Shown: in pieces, positions 7,282 to 16,094 of the stretch
Layout: every line of letters begins with the position of its first letter
Position numbering within the stretch: position 1 is the stretch's first letter
Virus record (IMG/VR): IMGVR_UViG_3300021368_001292
Span: 1 to 33,195 of that record
Length of the DNA stretch: 33,195 nucleotides
Source of the DNA: a virus
Strand: one strand, 5' to 3'
Notes under the pieces: generated by a model
The model's input: the letters and a program-made list of their open reading frames with translations, nothing else
Database searches by the model: none
Told to the model about the DNA's origin: nothing
Position numbers and translations under genes: made by a program

Positions 7282-9315
7282 TTAACCTCCTACCTCACTA
7301 AACTCAACGCCAGTTCTTACGGCGATGAAGTTAAGTGTAATAAAGTTGATAGAACGTGCAGGCTTGATGAAGATGTCACCAACAAATTCGTTTCTGTCGA
7401 TTACTTCACCTGTGTTGTTAGATTCATCACAGACAACTGAGAAGTCTGTAATACCTCTACGACCTTGCACATCTCTTAGGAAAGGTTCAACCAAGTTCTT
7501 GAACTGTGCTCTTGTGAACTCATCGTTGAATTCAAACAGTTGGAACTTAGCGGCAGTCGCAATTGCCTTTTCAAGAACAAGGAACAGTCTACGAACATTG
7601 ATTCTGTCAAATGCAGAAGGTCTTGAAAGTGCTGTCTTGTCACCGAAAAGAAGTGTACCCTCGCCTGGCTCAGAAATAACAGGGTTAATTCTAGCAGGAT
7701 AGAGAATATCTCTTTGTGACTTATTTGGGTTGTAGGCAAGTTTTACTGAACCACGAATCTGTCCTCTGTTGTAACCAGCAGGTGAGAACCATGCGTCTGC
7801 AACAAGGTCAGTGTTCGCACAAAGTCCAGCGACATCACCGTTCAAAGGAACGTATCTATAGACATCGTTGTACTTGTCGTACATATACTTGTAACCACTA
7901 TCAAAGACTGCATAAGACGAACTTGCTAGTTGGTCAAAGAAATCTTTGATGTTGTTTGTTTGTGTGATAGATGATGGGATACCCACAACATCTGTTCTTG
8001 TTGGTGAAATGAAACCTACGCAATCTTTTCTCGCCTCACAGAGGTCGATGATGTTAGTTGCGTGTGTTACACCGTCTGCACCAGAAGCACCGATTTCAGT
8101 CGAACCAGCCATAACTAGGTTTACGTCAACAGTCGCTGTATCTGCAAACAAAGTATATGCAGTGTCCAGTTCACCTACTGTTGGAGTAGATGCTGAACCA
8201 GAACTACCACCAGTAAGTAGACTGTTGATAATACCTGCTTTACCTGTACCAGATGCGAATGTAGAACTTGAACCAGAAATTGCCTCTGCGGCTGTCTCAC
8301 CGGCATCACTAAGTGATGCATCATGGTCTGCCCATCTTACATATTCTGATTTTGTGTTGACTACGCTTGGGTAGAATGCAGTACCACCTTGTGGTGTCTT
8401 AGCATCTTCTGCCTGTGAAAGGAATGCGAATACCTCAATAACTGCACTTGTTCTACTGCCTGCAAGGTCGCCATCGTAACCAGTGATGTCACCGTTTGTG
8501 TCGAAAACAACAACATGGATTTCATCATTAGTGATGTTCTTACTTGCACCCCAAACAGATGTGCCAGGAGCCGCATCTACTTGGTCGTAGTACTTCCAAC
8601 GTCTGCGAACATCCGTTGCATCTACAAGAGCAGATTTAAGTCCGCCACCGTTAGGATTGTCTAGTTGTCTGATTGTTAGTGTATCATTAGCGATATTAGT
8701 AATTTCATACTGTGAACCGTCTGCTTCTTGGAAGTACACAATGTCACCGACATTGAACAATGCACCACCGTCACCAGCAGAACCACCACCATTATCAATA
8801 GTAACGGTAGTGTCACCAGCGGCAGGTGTTCCCTCAACAACACCCAATGTTCCAGTTGCACCAGTGAATGTTTGTTCATATGCATTTGCGTTTGCACAGA
8901 TAGAAACACCTAGTGCGTTACCTTGAGAGCCAGGGAATCTTGCAATCCACTCGCCCTGTGAAGGACTACCTACACCAGCGTTGTAAATGTTATCGTCATA
9001 GTCAGTATCATTTTTGACTAGGGCGGGCGTACCAACAGCCGCATTGAGCATACCAGCTTTTTCTGCTCGTACTACTCTAAGTGCGTTGCCGTACTGTAGA
9101 AAATTGGCGGCGGTAAACCATGACTCAAAGTTATTATTGTCAGGCTTACCAAAGACTTGTAACAATGTAGTTTCGTTGTTGATTGCAGTAACCTCACCAA
9201 CAGGCCCGATATTAAACTGGCCTGCAATGGCACCGATTGACGTTGCAACAGCAGGAACTACATTGGTCAGATCAATCTCTTTGACGAGTACGCCAGGGGA
9301 TACTTGAAATGCCAT
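7282..9315 (-). CDS. gp18: Contractile tail sheath protein gp18
   Basis: The 677-aa product is close to T4 gp18 (659 aa). The N-terminus has the sheath signature PGVLVKEIDLTNVVPAVATSIGAIAG. The C-terminal third has the conserved core: 'LAYNPNKSQRDILYPARINP', 'GTLLFGDKTALSRPSAFDRINVRRLFLVLEKAI', 'FEFNDEFTRAQFKNLVEPFLRDVQGRRGI' and a terminal strand ending FIAVRTGVEF. The middle, about residues 120-430, is a variable Gly/Ala/Thr-rich exposed region, as in other sheath proteins. Sheath subunits surround the gp19 tube and contract at infection. It has its own late promoter and AGGAG Shine-Dalgarno sequence and heads the block that continues through gp21. Confidence 0.97.
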   Translation of the reverse strand: MAFQVSPGVLVKEIDLTNVVPAVATSIGAIAGQFNIGPVGEVTAINNETTLLQVFGKPDNNNFESWFTAANFLQYGNALRVVRAEKAGMLNAAVGTPALVKNDTDYDDNIYNAGVGSPSQGEWIARFPGSQGNALGVSICANANAYEQTFTGATGTLGVVEGTPAAGDTTVTIDNGGGSAGDGGALFNVGDIVYFQEADGSQYEITNIANDTLTIRQLDNPNGGGLKSALVDATDVRRRWKYYDQVDAAPGTSVWGASKNITNDEIHVVVFDTNGDITGYDGDLAGSRTSAVIEVFAFLSQAEDAKTPQGGTAFYPSVVNTKSEYVRWADHDASLSDAGETAAEAISGSSSTFASGTGKAGIINSLLTGGSSGSASTPTVGELDTAYTLFADTATVDVNLVMAGSTEIGASGADGVTHATNIIDLCEARKDCVGFISPTRTDVVGIPSSITQTNNIKDFFDQLASSSYAVFDSGYKYMYDKYNDVYRYVPLNGDVAGLCANTDLVADAWFSPAGYNRGQIRGSVKLAYNPNKSQRDILYPARINPVISEPGEGTLLFGDKTALSRPSAFDRINVRRLFLVLEKAIATAAKFQLFEFNDEFTRAQFKNLVEPFLRDVQGRRGITDFSVVCDESNNTGEVIDRNEFVGDIFIKPARSINFITLNFIAVRTGVEFSEVGG

Positions 9316-9367
9316 CTTTGTTTCTCCTTATGGATTCATTATTATAAAGTTTCCAAACTTACATCAA

Positions 9368-9375
9368 TATTTATA
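9368..9375 (-). promoter_or_regulatory. T4-type late promoter box before gp18
   Basis: The minus strand reads TATAAATA 53 bases upstream of the gp18 ATG, in the divergent gap shared with the plus-strand HNH-like gene. Confidence 0.85.
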
Positions 9376-9416
9376 AAAACACTTACCTTCAGACTGATTT
9401 TTATAGACCCTTTGCA

Positions 9417-9424
9417 CATAAATA
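9417..9424 (+). promoter_or_regulatory. Possible late-type box before the plus-strand gene
   Basis: The plus strand reads CATAAATA, one mismatch from TATAAATA, ending five bases before the ATG at 9430. By T4 spacing transcription would begin at about the start codon, giving a leaderless or nearly leaderless message. No Shine-Dalgarno sequence is visible there. It may be fortuitous. Confidence 0.3.
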
Positions 9425-9429
9425 ATTCT

Positions 9430-9729
9430 ATGTCAGAACACTATGAAAAGTACAAAGAAACCATAAAAAGGGTTTCTCAACGCAATTACAGGGCCCGTAA
9501 GATATGGGTAAACGAATATCTAAGGGATAAAGTCTGTAATTACTGTGGGGAGTCTGAAACAGCGTGTCTCCAATTTTATCCTCACGAGAGGAAAATACGT
9601 TCTCTTACTAAAAGGAAGGGATTGAACGAACAATCTAGAACTGAGGTAAAAGATTACATCAGTAAATCTAAGGTTGTCTGTGCAAATTGTTACCTAAAAC
9701 TAGAGAACGACATCATTGACATTATGTAG
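9430..9729 (+). CDS. Degenerate HNH-family zinc-binding protein
   Basis: This is the only plus-strand gene. The 99-aa product has a basic N-terminal helix (KYKETIKRVSQRNYRARK) followed by two zinc knuckles, C36-x2-C39 (VCNYCGES) and C84-x2-C87 (VVCANCYLKL). That spacing is typical of small phage HNH endonucleases of the type 'CxxCG...CLxFHH...K...VLCxNCHxKxH'. Here the FHH motif is FYPH and the final NCH is NCY, so key catalytic and metal-binding histidines are changed. It may be an inactivated endonuclease or a zinc-binding DNA protein. I chose the ATG at 9430 because the extension upstream overlaps gp18 and its promoter and is not HNH-like. It converges on gp17 with a 14-base gap. Confidence 0.7.
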   Translation: MSEHYEKYKETIKRVSQRNYRARKIWVNEYLRDKVCNYCGESETACLQFYPHERKIRSLTKRKGLNEQSRTEVKDYISKSKVVCANCYLKLENDIIDIM

Positions 9730-9743
9730 GTTTTTGATGTTTT

Positions 9744-11387
9744 CTACCAATCAGATTCGTAGGAACGAACTACTGGCGCCCATCTTGTACCATACTCATC
9801 TACGATAGTCTCACCGTAGGTTGATACTCCATCGTCAATAAATCCGAATGGAGCCATGTCCTGTTCTAGTTGGTGTTGTTGTTCCAAATACATTCTAGCA
9901 CGAATATCATCATCTGTCAACTCTTTGAAGTATGTTTGTTCTACTAACCACGCAAAGAGAACACAACACATTGCCAAGTCATCTGTGTGTCCTTCCTCTG
10001 CTTCAAAGGATTGTCCTTTCAGAATAAATGTAGAGAATTCGTTGATAAGGTCATAGTCATTAATAATCAGTTTGTCTGTTTCTATGATTTGTTTGAGGTT
10101 AGAACACCCTAGTTTCTTTACTGCTTTTGTTGTCCGTACACCCAACTGAGCCTTACCACCAGAGAAACCACCACCAACAATCTGTCCTGCTCGTCCACGC
10201 ATGGATGCCATGATTAGGTTCTCATACTCCAAGTCAAACTGTAGTGCAGTCGCAACCTGTTCTCCAATATCATTTACTTCAATCATAGTATATGCCATGT
10301 TATATGCTTTCGCAACATCGTGAATGATGTTAGGAAAGAGTAGAGGTTTGATTTCGTTGTTACGATACTTTGCAACAATTCTGTATGGTACAGTAGACAC
10401 ATCGAAAACAACAAACGCTGAGTAATCGTTCTGCGTACCTCTTGCAACATCAGCGACAATCACATAGGTTGCACCCTCTTTTGGTTTCTCATACATATCC
10501 AAACCAGCATTCGACTGAATAGGGTCATGAAATGCCATTGACTTGATTTTTGAAGATGCGATAAGTGTATTAGAAGAACCTAAGAACTCACATTCAAACT
10601 CTCGCCTGAACTGTTCCTCTGAAGTGTTTGCAATAGTCTCCTGTCTCCATTTATCATCACGGCCAGGCACCTCACTCCAATGAACATCAATAATATTGTA
10701 AGAGTTTCTTTGGTTCTCTGCATCCACCCAAAGTTTGTAGAACAAGTTCATACCATTAGGTGTAGATACAATAATAACCTTTGTAGATTTACCAGATGAG
10801 ATTGTGGGATAAACTGAACTGAAGAAGTCCTCTGCAACATTGGTTGGAACGAATGCAAATTCGTCCAAGAAAATCATGTTATAAGAACCACCACGAACAG
10901 CAGATGATGATGTGGATGACGCAACCACACGAGAACCATTCTCTAAGTCAAGTGAACCTTTGTTCCAAGACATTACTCCCTGCTGTAACCACTTGGGAAG
11001 ATTCTCATACGCAAGTTGGAGTCGTCCAAGAATGTCTCTTGCAGTCGAAGCCTTGTTGGCGAGGATTGCAACATTCATGTTAGGATTGAAGAGGATGTAA
11101 TGTAGTATATAAGATACAAGAGTAGTAGACTTACCACTCTGTCTAGGCATCTTACAGATAGTAAAACGGTTGTTGTGGATTGTTCCCACCATATCCTTTT
11201 GGAATGGGAACATTTTGAAAGGAACTAAACCCTCATCCAAAGATACAATCTTGATATATTCTTGAACGAAGTGCAAGGGATCTTCCATGCACTTCTTATA
11301 TTCAAGAATCTGTTCCTCTGTCCATTCGACAGGAACATTTGCTTTCTTTAGTAGTGGGTTTCCAAGATAATGTTCAAAATTTTGCAT
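9744..11387 (-). CDS. gp17: Terminase large subunit gp17
   Basis: The 547-aa product is the packaging motor ATPase and nuclease (T4 gp17 is 610 aa). The ATPase domain shows Walker A MPRQSGKST (residues 80-88), Walker B MIFLDEF (171-177) with Glu176, and the coupling motif STPNG (208-212). The nuclease domain shows the RNase H-like acidic residues Asp313 in VADVARG, Glu370 in MIEVND and Asp469/Asp470 in GHTDDLAM. All hallmark residues are present, so it should be active. It docks on gp20 and works with gp16. The start is ATG 11387, 14 bases after the stop of the upstream adhesin; its Shine-Dalgarno sequence is weak, unlike its neighbours. Confidence 0.98.
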   Translation of the reverse strand: MQNFEHYLGNPLLKKANVPVEWTEEQILEYKKCMEDPLHFVQEYIKIVSLDEGLVPFKMFPFQKDMVGTIHNNRFTICKMPRQSGKSTTLVSYILHYILFNPNMNVAILANKASTARDILGRLQLAYENLPKWLQQGVMSWNKGSLDLENGSRVVASSTSSSAVRGGSYNMIFLDEFAFVPTNVAEDFFSSVYPTISSGKSTKVIIVSTPNGMNLFYKLWVDAENQRNSYNIIDVHWSEVPGRDDKWRQETIANTSEEQFRREFECEFLGSSNTLIASSKIKSMAFHDPIQSNAGLDMYEKPKEGATYVIVADVARGTQNDYSAFVVFDVSTVPYRIVAKYRNNEIKPLLFPNIIHDVAKAYNMAYTMIEVNDIGEQVATALQFDLEYENLIMASMRGRAGQIVGGGFSGGKAQLGVRTTKAVKKLGCSNLKQIIETDKLIINDYDLINEFSTFILKGQSFEAEEGHTDDLAMCCVLFAWLVEQTYFKELTDDDIRARMYLEQQHQLEQDMAPFGFIDDGVSTYGETIVDEYGTRWAPVVRSYESDW

Positions 11388-11401
11388 AACATAACTTTAT
11401 A

Positions 11402-14400
11402 CTATCTGCCTCTGGCATATTTCTGAGGATTCTCGGCAAATGCCATATAGATATAACTCTGTGAAGAGTTAGTTGCAGCGGAACTTGACTCATGCTTAAA
11501 TCCAGTACTAAGGAACTGACATGAATGTGTTGTAATTTCACCAGTAACTTGATTCCATGCCAGAGTTGAATCTACATTATTCCACCCTACTTGTTGAGTA
11601 GAAGTTGTTTGTGAAGAACCAACTCTATTATTATCAAACACAGTCCAATCGTAACCAGTACCACCATTAGTATATGACTTAACCATAACAAAGGCAGGTT
11701 TGAAGCCACAGTTTACATATGCTCCGTTACCACCGTTATTGTTACCAACATATTTTCCTATAGAACAATATCCATCAACGTCATGCCAACAATAAGCGAC
11801 ATATTCTTTTCCACTTTGATTTGTCAAGCCTGAATATGCACCAGAACCTTGAACTCCTATTACACTATCACTCATAGTTGCCAAATTCCAACGATGTCCA
11901 CTATTAGTATTAGACAGGAACACAGCAGGTTGATTTAGTCTCATATCATCATTATTTCGTGTTACAACATCTTCATGGAAAACAGTCCAATGAGCCTGAT
12001 CAGTCAAATTTTTAACAAAAATCATTACTGGTTTTTTGGTCAATCCATGTGCTATCGTTGCATCTGATTGTGTGCCAGTATATCTAATAATACTAAATCC
12101 AGACTTAGTGTTTGCAGAAAGTTTAGTTGCTGCAGTTGTACCAGCAAGTGCGGCCGTAGACGCAACTCCATCAATCATAACAGAACCAGATGTTGGTACA
12201 TTACCGGCACCGGCAGAGTTGGATGCAGTTGGTTCGCCACCGGCTTTCCAACACCATGCAATATAAGGTTCACCAGTAAGATTAGTATCTCCACCAGTTC
12301 CATGAACAGTAAATCCATTCGTATCAAATGATGTCAAATTATTTACAGTTGGAGTTGCCAAGGCACCGTCAGTGACACTAAGTAGATAATTACTACCAGT
12401 CGCCCCAGGCGTATGTGGGCCTCCATAATTCAATGAATCATATAGTCTATGTTGATTATTGTTATCTCTTCTTTTTATCCATACAAAATCAGGCCTGAAA
12501 CCAATTGTCCTTGCATTGGTTGATGAATTTCCAGTATACAGATGATTTTCAAAGAAATCTTCTGGACGAACATCTTCAACAACAGAAATTGGATCTGGAA
12601 GATTTCTTGAACACATCGAAAGATGACCAGAAGGAACTGCATACTTAAATGCACCAAAGCCGTTTGCATCAGCATTCGTACCTGCTGGACTTTCTCTACC
12701 ATTGAAAGTACCATCTTGTCCAAAATTGACAACATGAGTGACACCAGTGCTCGTTGAACTTCTTCTATCAAATGCAATATAATATGGGCCTGGAATTGTA
12801 AATGCGTTAAACTCTGCAACCTTTGTATTATTTCGGTATACTTCCATTGTACCAGTATCACCATCCCAACGATTAGCAAAAACATCACCGTCAGCAGATG
12901 CATTAACACTGGTACTATCGTAAGAAACTTGAGTACAATTTACAGCTGCTGAGGAGGTGGTAGGATATAATGTGTACACTGTATTCGTACCAGTTGTAGC
13001 ACCTCTGTTCGTAGTATCATTCACTACATAGGAAGCGTAATTATCCGATTGAATTCTCCACTCCCAATACCACTTTCCAGTAGTTGGAAGTGTCGTATTT
13101 ACCATTTTTGTGGTTGTATCAGAAACCGCCCATATTCTACTTCTTCCAGTAATATTTGTTCTACCAGTTTCAGAAGGCATCATATCAAGGTGTGGGAAAC
13201 TGTTTGTAGGAGTATCCTCTAGTTGATGCTGGGCCTGAAGACCACTACTAGTAAAATGATTACCGTTTCCAGAGACATCTTTACCTAAGTCAGAACTATC
13301 TGCAAAGTCTAGATAAAATCCACAATTGCCATATGTTCCAGTATATTGTTTAGGCACCCACACGCCATTATAAAACTCACCAAAATCTGTAGCGTTCAAG
13401 GTTTGTCCATCAACCATTTGAACCTCAGCAATTGTCATCCTACTATAGTAAGTATTAGTAGAATTAGTATTATGGCGTCCAATACGCATTTTTGCGTTTG
13501 GGCCGTTAAACCATTCGTAATGAGTAAAACCAGTTCCACTAGTTGCTAAAACACCAGATTGCCAATTATCGTACACAACTCCATTTACATATGCAGTAAC
13601 CTTGGCCGTACCAGAATTGCCCCAAGCATATGCAACAACTAAGTGATACCATGCATTTGTATCTTCAAACGGTTTATTACTAGTTAATTCAAGAGTATCA
13701 GTGCCATTAGAACTTCTTGTTCTTATGTCCAAATAACATTGGTTACTTAATCCAATTCTATTAAAGGAAGAAGCACCTGTGTTACAACCGAAAATGTGTG
13801 CATGGATGGACTCATCTGCTCTATCTGGCTTTTTTATCCATGCAGAAAATGTTACATTTTGAGTGTCTGTCGCAGTGGGCCAACCATTTTTTTCTAAATA
13901 GTGACTTGACCCATTAAATTCAAGTGAGTGTGGAATATTATAGGCGTTTACTGGCCTAAGAACCTGTAAACTAAACTGACGAGTATTTGTCTGACTTTCA
14001 TCATCTGTTGCAGTAACAGTAAAGTTTGATGTGGTTGTAGACGTTGGAGCAGTTGGTGTTCCAGTAATCTGTCCACTTGCACCTGCTAAAGAAAGGCCTG
14101 TTGGAAGAGCATTTTGAGTAATTGAATATGCAACTGTTCCGCCATCTGTTTCTGCCGCAACAATAGTAATTGTTGACATTGGAACTCCACCTTCAACACT
14201 ACCTAAAGAACCAGCTGCAGTAGAAAACGCAGGCGCACCATTGAAAGAAATACCATTAGTTAAAGTTGCAGCGAGTCCGTTTGAGTTTGTAAATACAATA
14301 TCATAGTCACCGGCAGTTTTTGCTGGTGTTGTGAATCTTACTGTGGTTGAATCAACGAATATTGTTGATGCGGCTGCTGTTCCACCAACAGTTATAGTAA

Positions 14401-14728
14401 ATCCTGCCTGATAGTTTGAACCAGTAAGGGTAATAGTTTCCCCACCGGCAGGGTCAGTTGCAGTGTTAGAACCACTGTATGAAAGTGAATTGATAATAGG
14501 TGGACTATCAATTGCGACCCAATTGTTTGCGTTTGTGCTATATTGTTCTAGTGTTCCTAAGTCAGTATTGAATCTAAGTTGTCCGGCCACAGGATTAGAT
14601 GGTCGTTGTGCAGTTGTTCCATGTGGCACACGAACAAACTGTCCGTCAAAGTCCAAGTCGTGGGCAAGTTTGGCAGAGGTAACACTGTCCTCACCAATTG
14701 CAGTCTGTCTAATTCGTGTCAATGGCAT
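11402..14728 (-). CDS. 1108-aa multidomain adhesin/tail fibre protein, between the terminase genes
   Basis: Domains can be read in order. Residues 1-75 are an attachment-like N-terminus (FVRVPHGTTAQRPSNP, GQLRFNTDLGTLEQ). Residues 76-165 resemble an IPT/TIG Ig fold (GGETITLTGSNY). Residues 167-258 resemble a He_PIG Ig domain (YSITQNALPTGLSL, GQITGTPT, FTVTATDD). Residues 262-480 resemble a LamG/concanavalin-type lectin (HSLEFNGSSHYLE, 'AKMRIGRHN'). Residues 548-675 resemble SPRY (GKWYWEWRI, 'VVNFGQDGTF'). From about 730 on is a DUF7483-like part (IGFRPDFVWIKRR, 'YVAYCWHDVDG'). This fits a surface protein that binds carbohydrate or a receptor. It is a paralogue of the 26060-29227 gene. It begins three bases after gp16, with an AGGGA Shine-Dalgarno sequence in the gp16 end, and separates gp16 from gp17. 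Confidence 0.85.
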   Translation of the reverse strand: MPLTRIRQTAIGEDSVTSAKLAHDLDFDGQFVRVPHGTTAQRPSNPVAGQLRFNTDLGTLEQYSTNANNWVAIDSPPIINSLSYSGSNTATDPAGGETITLTGSNYQAGFTITVGGTAAASTIFVDSTTVRFTTPAKTAGDYDIVFTNSNGLAATLTNGISFNGAPAFSTAAGSLGSVEGGVPMSTITIVAAETDGGTVAYSITQNALPTGLSLAGASGQITGTPTAPTSTTTSNFTVTATDDESQTNTRQFSLQVLRPVNAYNIPHSLEFNGSSHYLEKNGWPTATDTQNVTFSAWIKKPDRADESIHAHIFGCNTGASSFNRIGLSNQCYLDIRTRSSNGTDTLELTSNKPFEDTNAWYHLVVAYAWGNSGTAKVTAYVNGVVYDNWQSGVLATSGTGFTHYEWFNGPNAKMRIGRHNTNSTNTYYSRMTIAEVQMVDGQTLNATDFGEFYNGVWVPKQYTGTYGNCGFYLDFADSSDLGKDVSGNGNHFTSSGLQAQHQLEDTPTNSFPHLDMMPSETGRTNITGRSRIWAVSDTTTKMVNTTLPTTGKWYWEWRIQSDNYASYVVNDTTNRGATTGTNTVYTLYPTTSSAAVNCTQVSYDSTSVNASADGDVFANRWDGDTGTMEVYRNNTKVAEFNAFTIPGPYYIAFDRRSSTSTGVTHVVNFGQDGTFNGRESPAGTNADANGFGAFKYAVPSGHLSMCSRNLPDPISVVEDVRPEDFFENHLYTGNSSTNARTIGFRPDFVWIKRRDNNNQHRLYDSLNYGGPHTPGATGSNYLLSVTDGALATPTVNNLTSFDTNGFTVHGTGGDTNLTGEPYIAWCWKAGGEPTASNSAGAGNVPTSGSVMIDGVASTAALAGTTAATKLSANTKSGFSIIRYTGTQSDATIAHGLTKKPVMIFVKNLTDQAHWTVFHEDVVTRNNDDMRLNQPAVFLSNTNSGHRWNLATMSDSVIGVQGSGAYSGLTNQSGKEYVAYCWHDVDGYCSIGKYVGNNNGGNGAYVNCGFKPAFVMVKSYTNGGTGYDWTVFDNNRVGSSQTTSTQQVGWNNVDSTLAWNQVTGEITTHSCQFLSTGFKHESSSAATNSSQSYIYMAFAENPQKYARGR

Positions 14729-14731
14729 ATC

Positions 14732-15148
14732 TTATTTTCCCTTTAGCATCTTTTGCAGTTCTGCCGTGCTTCCTACAAACAATGCATTTGTTACGTTCTG
14801 TGGTGCAGAGTTAGGAACTTCTTTGAGTTTCTTCATCTTAGTCTGCAAATCTCCAAGTTTCTCTGTTACTTCTGCAACCTGTTTTATCAAGTTTCCGGCC
14901 ACCTCATAACTACGAGGATGTTCTGATTCTCTTGCAAGGTCTAGGATACCATCAATTGCATCCTGTCCTCTTTCTATCAGATTGTAAAAGTTTTCTCTCT
15001 GATATTTATAATCATTATCTATATCTTCATCAGTTCCAGTTGTTGTCGGAACAAGAACTGGTTTAGGTGGTGTTACTTCTCTAGTCGTTGTTTCCACTAC
15101 ATCTGTAATACCAAGAACATTATCTAAAATATCAGTCTGGTTAGACAT
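14732..15148 (-). CDS. gp16: Terminase small subunit gp16
   Basis: The 138-aa product aligns with T4 gp16 (164 aa). The shared pattern is 'DxDDxDY', 'YQRENFYNLIERGQDAID' (T4 'RRNMHFQQQMLMDAAK'), 'SEHPRSYEVAGNLIKQV' (T4 'ADSPRHMEVFATLMGQM'), and 'PQNVTNALFVGSTAELQKML' (T4 'NIQNATVFMGSPTELMDEI'). The middle is a helical hairpin that in the family forms the central coiled-coil oligomer. It recognises DNA and stimulates gp17. The start has AGGTGATG upstream. A TATAAATA on the minus strand at 15003-15010 falls inside the codons for DYKYQ and may or may not act as a promoter for the adhesin downstream. Confidence 0.92.
   Translation of the reverse strand: MSNQTDILDNVLGITDVVETTTREVTPPKPVLVPTTTGTDEDIDNDYKYQRENFYNLIERGQDAIDGILDLARESEHPRSYEVAGNLIKQVAEVTEKLGDLQTKMKKLKEVPNSAPQNVTNALFVGSTAELQKMLKGK
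15003..15010 (-). promoter_or_regulatory. Late-box sequence inside gp16
   Basis: The minus strand carries an exact TATAAATA, but within coding sequence and about 275 bases before the next start. It might serve the adhesin-gp17 unit, which has no other box; equally it can be chance from the codons for Tyr-Lys-Tyr. Confidence 0.3.
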
Positions 15149-15156
15149 CTCATCAC

Positions 15157-15546
15157 CTATGGTTTAGTCGGCCATACCACTGTATCCAAAGAACTGTAGT
15201 CCTCTGTAATATCACGAAGTGCCTGACGATATGCAGTCTGTTCTGCCGTCATTGTTAAGTCAGAACTTGCCCACCAATCTGTTTCTGCAATAAGTCTGTC
15301 TCTTTCTTCTCTAAGAAGTTTTAGAGGTTCTGCTGCTTTGAGTTCATTGACTTTTGTTTCTACTGCATCCCAATTCAAACCTTCAGGCCAATCTGCTGAG
15401 TTGTCTGATTCGATTGCAGAACCATTAGCATCTTCACCAGTGATTATTGTAAACATTGATGCGAACTCATCAGAGTTTGTAGGTTCTCCTCTGAGAACCC
15501 ATCCTGTAAACCCTAATTCTTGTAGTGCGTGTGTTACGTCTGCCAT
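15157..15546 (-). CDS. Tail fibre assembly chaperone-like protein (Phage_tail_APC type)
   Basis: The 129-aa product has the C-terminal signature of the phage tail assembly chaperone family: LREERDRLIAETDWWASSDLTM followed by YRQALRDITEDYSSLDTVVWPTKP. The N-terminal half (GFTGWVLRGEPTNSDEFASMFTIITGED) is different and not assigned. Such proteins help fold or attach fibre proteins. It lies between small fibre genes and gp16, with an AGGATAA Shine-Dalgarno sequence. Its C-terminus is strikingly like that of the gene at 30662-30943, so two copies serve or served two fibre clusters. The function is inferred from the family. Confidence 0.75.
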   Translation of the reverse strand: MADVTHALQELGFTGWVLRGEPTNSDEFASMFTIITGEDANGSAIESDNSADWPEGLNWDAVETKVNELKAAEPLKLLREERDRLIAETDWWASSDLTMTAEQTAYRQALRDITEDYSSLDTVVWPTKP

Positions 15547-15557
15547 ATTCTTTTATC

Positions 15558-16094
15558 CTAAACTGCGTGAAGCAATCCGCCCCTAAACCAAGTGTGAAAA
15601 CCATTGGCATTAATTGTATTACTAGTTGCCCCACTTAAATATACATGAACAGTAACTTGATCATTTGCTGCTAATTTAACGTGCCAATTACCATTCAACA
15701 TAGTGCTTGGTTGACCTAAGTTAGCACGATCACCCCTTAGTAATCTGGTGCCGTTAATATACAACCAAAGGTGAGATGTAGAACTAGTACTATATACACA
15801 AGTATCAAAGAAATATATACCAGCCATAGGTGCTATAAATTTACCGATATTACCACCACTGGTATGCATATGCCCACCGTCATTTGTATCTTCTCTGTTC
15901 CATTGAATGTAAACACTGCCATCAGTAGTGTTACTATTATACCCAGTGATATTAGCACTTATGTCACACACAAAAAATGGTGGTGTAGTTAGTTTAATAT
16001 TATTTGTAGCAAATGTTACATTACCACCACTATCAACAGTCGCCGCACTAGTACCACTTGCGTTTGCAATTGTGTTTACATTTATCTGACTCAT
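15558..16094 (-). CDS. Small fibre protein with C1q/TNF-like domain
   Basis: The 178-aa product has a short N-terminus MSQINVNTIANASGTSAATVD, common in phage fibre subunits, then a C1q-like jelly-roll (about residues 39-178). The signature is 'GKFIAPMAGIYFFDTCVYS', 'HLWLYINGTRLLRG', 'WHVKLAANDQVTVHVYLSG' and a terminal 'FHTWFRGGLL'. C1q domains trimerise and often form receptor-binding tips in phages. The start overlaps the stop of the preceding fibre gene by ATGA, so the pair is coupled. Host receptor binding is inferred, not shown. Confidence 0.7.
   Translation of the reverse strand: MSQINVNTIANASGTSAATVDSGGNVTFATNNIKLTTPPFFVCDISANITGYNSNTTDGSVYIQWNREDTNDGGHMHTSGGNIGKFIAPMAGIYFFDTCVYSTSSTSHLWLYINGTRLLRGDRANLGQPSTMLNGNWHVKLAANDQVTVHVYLSGATSNTINANGFHTWFRGGLLHAV

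Noticed and set aside
9304-9429. Longer start for the plus-strand HNH-like gene
   Set aside because: The extension runs across the gp18 start and its promoter and shows no HNH-like residues.
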